Shown: positions 1 to 6,500 of the stretch, piece by piece
How the letters are laid out: each line of letters opens with the position of its first letter
How positions within the stretch are numbered: the stretch's first letter is position 1
Source: DSAR01 sp034437315
GTDB lineage: Bacteria; Chloroflexota; Anaerolineae; B4-G1
DNA: 16,250 nucleotides
Direction: 5' to 3'
Assembly (NCBI GenBank): GCA_034437315.1
Contig: DAOTUC010000114.1
Span: 1 to 16,250, forward strand
Translations under genes and position numbers: made by a program
Notes under the pieces: generated by a model
The model's database searches: none
What the model saw: only the letters and a program-made list of their open reading frames with translations
Told to the model about the DNA's origin: nothing

Positions 1-14
1 ATGGATGTTTTTGT

Positions 15-503
15 CTACGAAAAGGCAGCTTCGATTTCATGGCGGTGGAGTTCGTAGAGTTGACGGGCTTGATTTTCTATTTCTTCTGTCGGCGTCCATC
101 CCACGACGGTGGCGCGTTCGCTATCTACAACCAACATCCCAACGTCACCTACGCTGCCGACGTTTGGGTAACTTAGTTCGATGGGCACAACCCAAAGCGG
201 TCGTAAAGGGAAAATGATCAGTTTAGGTTCCCCGGCAGAGAACCGATCCGTTAGCTGTTCAACAATGAAACGATTGGCGGTGATTCTGGCTTCTTCGACG
301 TCTAGGGTAACGGTCTTCCTATTTTTAGTGAGTGTGCTTGTTTGATACGATGCCGATAGCTCGCTTAGACGTTGATCGGGATGAGCGTCCAACGGTGTGA
401 TACGCACCAGCAGACTTTGCCCGTAATCGTCTGGCAACGCCTCGTCGAGTTCCAGGTGTTTATCGTCCAGGATAGAGGCCTTGACGATTATTTCTCGAGT
501 CAC
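15..503 (-). CDS. Small conserved protein of unknown function, AbrB/DUF104-like N-terminus
   Basis: A complete 162-residue protein; I cannot name the family with certainty. The start is GTG at 503-501, preceded 5 nt away by a GGGGGAGA ribosome-binding site; no nearby in-frame ATG exists, and extending further upstream runs into the M24 gene in another frame. Residues 1-37 alternate strand-forming stretches around a LELDEALP segment, reminiscent of the swapped-hairpin or DUF104-type antitoxin fold; this is a weak resemblance. Residues about 66-162 form a second domain (starting VTLDVEEARITANRF, with a WVVPIEL strand and GMLVVDSE) that looks like small PepSY/Imm35-type alpha-beta proteins. No signal peptide or membrane segment is seen. 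It lies 17 nt after the M24 peptidase stop, so the two are probably co-transcribed. Its base composition is visibly more AT-rich than its neighbours, which suggests a different origin or relaxed selection. Confidence 0.7.
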   Translation of the reverse strand: MTREIIVKASILDDKHLELDEALPDDYGQSLLVRITPLDAHPDQRLSELSASYQTSTLTKNRKTVTLDVEEARITANRFIVEQLTDRFSAGEPKLIIFPLRPLWVVPIELSYPNVGSVGDVGMLVVDSERATVVGWTPTEEIENQARQLYELHRHEIEAAFS

Positions 504-508
504 GAGTC

Positions 509-516
509 TCTCCCCC
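509..516 (-). promoter_or_regulatory. Ribosome-binding site deciding the GTG start of the small protein
   Basis: On the minus strand GGGGGAGA precedes the GTG codon at 503-501 by 5 nt. It lies in the 17-nt gap after the M24 stop. No ATG near the beginning of this reading frame competes with the GTG. Confidence 0.6.
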
Positions 517-520
517 TCTG

Positions 521-1744
521 CTAAAGATCGATCACCAGTTCCTTGGGATAATCGGTCAGGTTGTGCGCGCCGCCGTCGGGGTCGATCCAGATCACGTCCT
601 CGAGGCGGACGCCGAACCCCTGCTCCGGGTAATACAACCCCGGTTCGCAGGTGAAGACGTGCCCGGCTTCGAGCACGCTGGTGTTGGTGGGGGAGTCGCT
701 GAAGAACGGTTCTTCGTGGATCGCCAGTCCCACGCCGTGGCCCAGGCTGTGGACGTAACCGCTCTCCGTCTGGCTGTCGCTGCCGATGGTGAGGCGCCCG
801 CGTTCCTCGAAGAACTCGCACGTCTTGCGCTGGTAATACTTCGTCTCCTGACCCACCTCGAAGGAAGCGTTCATCGCCTCCACGCACTCGTACACGTCCC
901 GGTAGGCCGCCTTGACCTCGGGTGGGGCGTAGCCCAGGCAGAAGGTGCGCGTCATATCGAAGAAGTAGCCGCCGCCGGCCTCGCGGGGAAAGATGTCGAA
1001 CACAATCGACTTGCCCAGGGTGACGATGTCCTCGGGATTCCCCTTGTTGTGGGGGACGCCGGCGTCGCGCCCGATGGAGAAAATGATGCCCTCCGGATCC
1101 TCCATGCCCTGCTCGGCGATGTAGCGCCCGATCTCCTCGCGCACCCGCCCGATTCTCAGCGGGGAGCCGTTCTCCTGGATGAGGGTCTCATCCTGGACGC
1201 GGTGGGATTTGAGGAATTGGATGGCGCGGTCGACGACGATGCCGGTCCGTTTGCCCATCTCGCGGATGCGCGCCGCCTCATCCGCTTCCTTGGTCCCGCG
1301 GGCCAGGTCGATCAACGTCTGGTCGAATTCGCCCCGGATTTCGACGCCGTCCAATCGCTCGTTCAGGGCGTTGAGCAGCACCCATGCGCCGCCCCGGTCC
1401 ATCGTCCCGTACATCCCGACCCTGCCCCTCACGTCCAGATCGTCAAAGATGCGTCGGTAGAGCTCCACGTGCGCGGCCAACCGGTCCTTCTGTTCCCGTT
1501 GGATGCTCCTGAAATCGTACTTGCCCATATTGACCGTGGCGAGGCCGCTGGCGGCCGCCTCCTCCCGCTCGATAGGCGAGCAGAGCAAGATCGGTTCCGC
1601 GCCCCGCTTCTTGACGACTTTCCCCCCGCCGATGTGGGCGCCGTTGATCATGTAGTACAACGCTGGGTTGCCCAGCGTTTTTCCTTCGACGAGGATGGCG
1701 TCCAGCCCTCGTTCTTTCATCAGATGGTCCAAATCTCTTTTCAC
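521..1744 (-). CDS. M24 family metallopeptidase (Xaa-Pro aminopeptidase/prolidase-like)
   Basis: A 407-residue cytoplasmic protein with the two-domain layout of prolidases and aminopeptidase P: an N-terminal creatinase-like domain (about 1-150) and a C-terminal pita-bread domain (about 160-405). All five expected metal ligands are visible: Asp250 (VFDIFP), Asp263 (FFDMTRTF), His336 (SLGHGVGL), Glu367 (CEPGLYYP) and Glu382 (RLEDV). The family cleaves Xaa-Pro bonds in peptides using two divalent metal ions; the exact substrate is not readable here. The GTG start at 1744 is supported by a near-perfect AAGGAGG 7 nt upstream; the next ATG (MKERGL) has no such site. The gene follows selA but is now separated from it by a MITE-like insertion, and in silico removal makes the selA stop overlap this GTG. 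The following small gene is 17 nt downstream. Confidence 0.93.
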   Translation of the reverse strand: MKRDLDHLMKERGLDAILVEGKTLGNPALYYMINGAHIGGGKVVKKRGAEPILLCSPIEREEAAASGLATVNMGKYDFRSIQREQKDRLAAHVELYRRIFDDLDVRGRVGMYGTMDRGGAWVLLNALNERLDGVEIRGEFDQTLIDLARGTKEADEAARIREMGKRTGIVVDRAIQFLKSHRVQDETLIQENGSPLRIGRVREEIGRYIAEQGMEDPEGIIFSIGRDAGVPHNKGNPEDIVTLGKSIVFDIFPREAGGGYFFDMTRTFCLGYAPPEVKAAYRDVYECVEAMNASFEVGQETKYYQRKTCEFFEERGRLTIGSDSQTESGYVHSLGHGVGLAIHEEPFFSDSPTNTSVLEAGHVFTCEPGLYYPEQGFGVRLEDVIWIDPDGGAHNLTDYPKELVIDL

Positions 1745-1751
1745 GTGTAAG

Positions 1752-1758
1752 CCTCCTT
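1752..1758 (-). promoter_or_regulatory. Strong Shine-Dalgarno of the M24 gene
   Basis: AAGGAGG on the minus strand, 7 nt before the GTG at 1744. It sits just outside the 9-bp target duplication, so the MITE-like insertion landed directly upstream and left it intact. It settles the GTG as the start. Confidence 0.85.
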
Positions 1759-1767
1759 AATTGTTTT
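1759..1767. repeat. Target-site duplication, left copy
   Basis: AATTGTTTT immediately abuts the left terminal inverted repeat at 1768. The identical nonamer at 2048-2056 abuts the right terminal repeat. A 9-bp duplication in direct orientation on both sides is the footprint of a DDE-type transposition event. Confidence 0.85.
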
Positions 1768-1808
1768 GGGTGTGTTTCATTCTATTTGAGAGTATTTAAT
1801 TTCAGTTG

Positions 1809-1877
1809 AAGTTTGGTTCGTAGTAGGCGATTTATCGCCGTAAAAGCGCGCTGAAGCGCGTACTACGAACAAAGCTT
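1809..1877. repeat. Palindromic repeat A, three-way-junction fold
   Basis: The outer arms GTTCGTAGTA (1816-1825) and TACTACGAAC (1861-1870) are perfect 10-bp inverted repeats. They extend outward to 17 positions with one wobble pair and one mismatch. Between them are two further hairpins: GGCGAT/ATCGCC (1826-1839, two-base loop) and CGCGCT/AGCGCG (1847-1860, two-base loop). As RNA or cruciform DNA this gives a cloverleaf-like three-way junction. It lies inside the MITE-like element and may be part of it or a nested repeat. Confidence 0.75.
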
Positions 1878-1898
1878 AAATCATCTGAGTAAGCGTTC

Positions 1899-1996
1899 AG
1901 GTGACCGGCACTTGTGTGCTGATTTTGGCAAGAGAGCACCATTTGCTCCTCGAAACGGCCACGTTAGCAGCCAAATTCGGTAAGTGCCGGTCACCT
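1899..1996. repeat. Palindromic repeat B, 98 bp with 15-bp perfect arms
   Basis: The arms AGGTGACCGGCACTT (1899-1913) and its exact complement (1982-1996) enclose 68 bp. The interior is itself structured: TTTGGC/GCCAAA (1924-1929 and 1970-1975), GAGCA/TGCTC (1934-1938 and 1944-1948) and AACG/CGTT (1954-1957 and 1962-1965). The GTGCCGGTCACC core resembles REP-type termini, but no associated transposase is present here. It lies within the MITE-like element. Confidence 0.75.
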
Positions 1997-2026
1997 TGAG
2001 CGTGTATTTCCATACCTCCTGAACGG

Positions 2027-3445
2027 TTACTCATCTGAAACACACCCAATTGTTTTAAGCAAGCGCTCTTCTTCATCCGGCAGGACGGTCCTGGGATCCA
2101 GCACCAGCCGGTCGTCCTCGATGCGGGCGACGACCGGTTGCGCCCCCTCGCGCAACGCCGCCGCCAACCGGTCGGGGTGGGCGGCCGGCAGGGCGAGCAG
2201 TTTCGTGGGCAGCGTCTCGCCGGGCAGGCTGCCGCCGCCGACAGTCGACGCGCCGTCCACAATCTCGGCCTCAATGCCCACTTGATGGAGCGTCTCCCGC
2301 CAACGACGGGCGCGCGCCTCAATCTCCGCCAACGGCGCGGCGATCATGCGCCAGACCGGAATCTGTTCGATGGCCTCATCCCGCAGGTAATGCAGCAGCG
2401 TCGCCTGGAGCCCCGCCAGGCAGAGTTTATCCGCCCGCAGCGCCCGCGCCAGCGGATGACGTTTGAGCGGGTCGACGTAGACCGCTTGCCCGACGATGAC
2501 GCCAGCCTGCGGCCCGCCCAGCAGCTTGTCCCCGCTGAAACAGACCACAGCCGCCCCGGCGGCGACGCTCTCCTGCACCATCGGTTCGTGGGCCAGACCG
2601 AAGGGGGCCGTGTCCAGCAGCGCGCCGCTGCCCAGATCATCCATCACCGGCGCGCCGTGTTCGCGGCCCAGGGCGACCAGTTCGGCCAGGGCTGGCTCGG
2701 CAGTGAAGCCCACGATGCGGTAGTTGGAATGGTGGGCGCGGAGGATGAACTCGACGGGAGGCGCGTCCGGGTCGTACAGCGCGGCTTTGATCGCCCTGAC
2801 GTAATCTTGGAGGTGGGTGCGATTGGTGGTTCCGACCTCGATCAGGTGAGCGCCGCTCTGGGCCATCACGTCGGGGATGCGGAAACCGCCGCCGATCTCC
2901 ACCAGTTGCCCCCGCGAGATGACCACGCCCCGCCCCTGGGCCAGCCCGCTGAGGGCCAGAAGCACGGCGCCGGCGTTGTTGTTGACCACCAGCGCGGACT
3001 CGGCGCCGGTCAATTCACACAGCCACCGCTCCGCGTGGAGCGTACGATGCCCGCGCCGCCCTGCATCCAGGTCGTACTCCAACGTCGAATAGCCCCGGCT
3101 GACCGCGTCCATCGCCGCGCGTGTCGCCCGGGAAAGCGGCGCGCGGCCCAGGTTGGTGTGGATGATGACGCCGGCGGCGTTGATGACCGGGCGCAACGTG
3201 GGGGCCAGGCGGCGCTCCAGGTAGGCGCCCGCCCGCTCGATCAACACGTCGCGCCCTGGGACATCGTCCCCCTCGTGGGCCGCGTCCCGCGCCGCCGCCC
3301 GCGCCGCGTCCAGCGCCTGACGCAAAGACTCCGTCGCTTGCCGGCGACCATACGCCGCGATCAAACCTTGCGCCCCCTCGTCGTTGAGCAAGCGGTCGAC
3401 GCTGGGCAATTGGCGCAGTTTGTTTTGAATATCTTGTACGCTCAT
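2027..3445 (-). CDS. selA: L-seryl-tRNA(Sec) selenium transferase (selenocysteine synthase)
   Basis: Pyridoxal-phosphate enzyme that converts Ser-tRNA(Sec) to Sec-tRNA(Sec) using selenophosphate, in the cytoplasm. The protein has 472 residues, close to the E. coli length (463). It has the true SelA N-terminal tRNA-binding region (starting MSVQDIQNKLRQLPSVDRLL), the VINAAGVIIHTNLGRAPLS segment, the NNNAGAVLLAL region and the PLP-lysine motif SGDKLLGGPQAG with Lys307. The ATG at 3445 has GGGAGGA 8 nt upstream; a longer frame to 3502 would start inside the promoter. A TATAAT box lies just upstream at 3468-3473. The last residues (GCVSDE) and the stop are encoded by the right end of the MITE-like insertion; before insertion the protein probably ended KTIKEAYT. 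No selB, selD or tRNA-Sec is visible in the window. Confidence 0.95.
   Translation of the reverse strand: MSVQDIQNKLRQLPSVDRLLNDEGAQGLIAAYGRRQATESLRQALDAARAAARDAAHEGDDVPGRDVLIERAGAYLERRLAPTLRPVINAAGVIIHTNLGRAPLSRATRAAMDAVSRGYSTLEYDLDAGRRGHRTLHAERWLCELTGAESALVVNNNAGAVLLALSGLAQGRGVVISRGQLVEIGGGFRIPDVMAQSGAHLIEVGTTNRTHLQDYVRAIKAALYDPDAPPVEFILRAHHSNYRIVGFTAEPALAELVALGREHGAPVMDDLGSGALLDTAPFGLAHEPMVQESVAAGAAVVCFSGDKLLGGPQAGVIVGQAVYVDPLKRHPLARALRADKLCLAGLQATLLHYLRDEAIEQIPVWRMIAAPLAEIEARARRWRETLHQVGIEAEIVDGASTVGGGSLPGETLPTKLLALPAAHPDRLAAALREGAQPVVARIEDDRLVLDPRTVLPDEEERLLKTIGCVSDE
2048..2056. repeat. Target-site duplication, right copy
   Basis: AATTGTTTT, identical to 1759-1767, directly follows the right terminal inverted repeat. 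It lies inside the selA coding frame, where the minus strand reads Lys-Thr-Ile. Confidence 0.85.
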
Positions 3446-3467
3446 CAACGTTATCCTCCCAGCCCAT

Positions 3468-3473
3468 ATTATA
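3468..3473 (-). promoter_or_regulatory. selA promoter -10 box
   Basis: TATAAT on the minus strand, 22 nt upstream of the selA ATG, leaving a short leader that contains the GGGAGGA ribosome-binding site. The -35 region at 17-nt spacing (TTTCGT) is poor, so the promoter may rely on an activator or on the strong -10. Confidence 0.6.
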
Positions 3474-3516
3474 CCCCAAAATGGAGCGAAACGAAACACC
3501 ACCGCGCCGCTCCCAT

Positions 3517-3545
3517 TTGCTCAATGTGCGGTGCTCAGGTATAAT
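3517..3545 (+). promoter_or_regulatory. dnaE promoter, apparently leaderless
   Basis: TTGCTC (3517-3522), a 17-nt spacer and TATAAT (3540-3545). The expected transcription start, about 7 nt downstream, falls at 3551-3554, essentially on the dnaE ATG at 3554. There is no Shine-Dalgarno between the -10 box and the ATG, which agrees with a leaderless or near-leaderless transcript. Confidence 0.6.
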
Positions 3546-3553
3546 CTGAGCCG

Positions 3554-6500
3554 ATGAAGACATTCGTACACCTCCACGTGCACACCGAATACTCACTCCT
3601 CGACGGTCTCAGCAGTTGCCGCGAATTGGCCCAACAAGCCGCCGAGATGGGCATGCCGGCGCTGGCGATCACCGACCACGGCGTGATGTACGGCGTGGTC
3701 GATTTCTACTCCGCTTGCCAAGCCGCCGGCGTCAAACCCATCATCGGCGTCGAGGCTTACGTGGCCCGGGAGTCGCGCCACCGGCGGGATAAATCGGAGA
3801 GCAAGCCCTATCACATCGTCCTCCTGGCCCAGAACCAGAGCGGCTACCAGAACCTGATAGAAATGGCCAGCATCGCCCAACTGGAGGGCTTCTACTACAA
3901 GCCCCGCGTCGACCGGGAGATCCTGGCCCAACACAGCGACGGCGTGATCGTGCTCACCGCCTGCGGCGGCGGGGAGATCCCCCAGTTGCTGCTCGACGGG
4001 CGAGACGAACAGGCCCGGGAGGCGGTGCGCTGGTATCAGAAACACTTCCCGGACCGCTTTTACATCGAGCTCCAGACCCACGAGATCCCCGAATTCGATC
4101 CGGTCTACCGCCAACTGGTTGACCTGGCCCGCGAGATGGACGTCCCCCTGGTCGCCACCAACGACATTCACTACGCCCGGCAAGACCAGGCCGAGGCCCA
4201 CGACGTCCTGCTCTGCATCGGCACCAGCAAGACGGTCAACGAGCCCAACCGGCTGCGGATGAGCGACCCCTCCTACTATATGCGCTCGCCGGAGGAGATG
4301 TGGCAATTGTACGGTCACATCCCGGAGGCGCTGGAAAACACCGTCAAGATCGCCGAGCAGTGCGAGGTCGAGCTCCAATTCGCCCCGCCCTATCACCTGC
4401 CCACGTTCCCCGTGCCGGAAGACTGCGGTTCGTCGGAGGAATACCTGCGCCACCTGTGTTACGAGGGCCTGGTGTGGCGCTACGGCGAGGAACAGGCGCA
4501 AGCGCCGGAAGTCATCGAACGGTTGGAAAACGAGCTGGGCGTCATTCACAACATGGGTTTCGACGATTATTTCCTCATCGTGTGGGATCTGTGCGAGGCG
4601 TCCAAAGAGCGGGACATCTGGTGGAACGTGCGGGGTTCCGGCGCCGGCAGCGTCGTCGCCTACACCCTGGGCATCACCAACGTGGACCCATTCAAGAACC
4701 GGCTGATGTTCGAGCGCTTCCTCAATCCCAGCCGGGTCAACATGCCGGATATCGACCTGGATTATCCCGACGACCGGCGGGACGAGTTGATCCAATATAC
4801 CGTCGAGCGGTACGGAGCGGATCGCGTCACCCAGATCATCACTTTTGGGACGTTGGGCGCCCGGGCCGCCGTCCGCGACGTGGGGCGCGCGCTCGACGTG
4901 CCGCTCGCCGAGGTCGACCGCGTGGCCCGCTTGATCCCCAACCAACCCGGCAAGCCAGTTTCCATCGCCCAGGCCCTGGAGATGGAAACGGAACTCAAGC
5001 AGCTCTACAAGACCACCCCCTACATCCGGAAATTGCTCGATACCGCCGAGCAGGTGGAGGGAGTCGCGCGCCACGCCAGTACCCACGCCGCCGGCGTCAT
5101 CATTTCGGATAAGCCCCTGACCCACTACCTGCCCCTGGCCCGGCCCACCAAATCGTCGTCGGAAGGCATGACGCTCAACAGCGTCTCCCAATGGCCGATG
5201 GAGATCGTGGACGAGATGGGCATGCTCAAGGTCGATTTCCTGGGTCTGCGCACCCTGACCCACATGCGCAAAGCCTGCCAACTGATTGAGGCGCGCCACG
5301 GGCGCAAACTGACGCTGGAGACGATCCCCTACGAACGGGCGGCCGACGATCCAGCGCGGGACGCCGACGTGCGCGCGCTCTACGACCTGTTGACCAGCGG
5401 CGATACCACCGGCGTCTTCCAGGTGGAAGGGGCCGGCATGCGGCGCACACTGCGCGAATTGCGGCCCAGCCAATTCCAGCACATCGTGGCCGTCCTGGCC
5501 CTCTACCGCCCCGGCCCGCTGGAAAACATCCCCACCTACATCCGCCGCATGCACGGCGAGGAGGAGGTGCGCTACCACCACCCAATCCTGGAAAACATCC
5601 TGGACGATACCTACGCCATCATCGTCTACCAGGAGCAGATCATGCAGATCGCCGTGCAAATGGCCGGTTACGAGCCTGGCGAAGCGGACATGATCCGCAA
5701 GGCGGTCGCCAAGAAGAAAAAGAAGCTGATGGCGAAGCACAAAAAGATCTTCCGCCAGGGCGCGATCAAGAAAGGCATCGCTGCGGAGGTCGCCGACGCT
5801 GTCTGGGGCGACATCGAATTCTTCGCCCGCTACGGCTTCAACCGCGCCCACGCCACCGATTACGCCGTCATCACCGCCCAGACCGCCTACCTCAAGGCGC
5901 ATTACCCGATCGAGTTTATGAGCGCCCTGATGACCACTGAGCGCCACAACACCGAAAAGATCGGTTTCTTGATCTCCGAATGCCGGCGCATGGGCATCCA
6001 GGTCCGCCCACCGGACATCAACCAATCGGACATCGACTTCACCATTGAAGAGCCTGGCGGGAATAGCAAAAATGGCGACGACGCCGAACGACCCGCCATC
6101 CGCTTCGGCCTCGGCGCGATCAAGAACGTGGGCGAAGGCCCCATCCGGGTGATTCTAGACGCTCGCGAGACGGACGGCCCCTTCGTCGACCTGGACGATT
6201 TCTGCCGGCGCGTCGATATGCGACAGATCAACCGGCGCGTCCTGGAAAGCTTGATCAAGGTCGGCGCGTTGCGCGCCTTCGGTTCCCGCTCCCAGCTTCT
6301 CTCCATCGCCGAGAACATCGTCAGCCTGAGCGCCAGCCATCACCATGCCCTGGAAGTCGGCCAGATGAGCCTGTTCGGCGAGGCGACCGGCGTTCACCTG
6401 GACGCCCAGAGCGCGCTGCTGCCCGCATTGGCGGATGTCCCCGAAGTTCCCCAGAAGGAAAGCCTGGAATGGGAAAAGGAACTGGTCGGCGTCTACATCT

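Larger units (their letters stand above)
1768..2047. mobile_element. MITE-like non-autonomous insertion, 280 bp
   Basis: A 280-bp segment bounded by perfect 12-bp terminal inverted repeats, GGGTGTGTTTCA at 1768-1779 and its complement at 2036-2047, and flanked exactly by a 9-bp direct duplication AATTGTTTT. It encodes no transposase; the small open frames in it are noise. Inside lie two palindromic structures (1809-1877 and 1899-1996). It fills the gap between selA and the M24 gene and contributes the final six codons and stop of selA. Terminal repeats plus a duplication indicate mobilisation in trans by a DDE transposase; the parental IS family cannot be assigned from the ends alone. No nucleotide decay is visible in the repeats or duplication, so insertion may be fairly recent (inference). 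Confidence 0.85.

Noticed and set aside
504..887. Upstream extension of the small-protein reading frame to 290 residues
   Set aside because: The extra part overlaps the M24 gene in another frame, is arginine-rich low-complexity of the kind produced by shadow frames in GC-rich DNA, and a good ribosome-binding site supports the GTG at 503.
563..1750. 395-residue open frame antisense to the M24 gene
   Set aside because: Shadow of a well-supported metallopeptidase with all five metal ligands; no motif and no ribosome-binding site seen.
1897..2322. 141-residue frame crossing the MITE-like element into selA
   Set aside because: Out of frame with selA and built partly from palindromic repeat DNA; no start signal.
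2138..3544. 468-residue open frame antisense to selA
   Set aside because: No recognisable domain and an Arg/Gln/His-rich composition; selA on the other strand explains the region fully.
5701..5756. Lysine-rich run in DnaE as a slippery or programmed frameshift site
   Set aside because: A Lys-rich stretch at this place is normal for the DnaE family and the frame continues with conserved motifs; no alternative frame product is evident.
3593..6025. 810-residue open frame antisense to dnaE
   Set aside because: It mirrors the codon structure of dnaE, has no family motif and a biased GVDLHQ composition typical of antisense frames in GC-rich genes.
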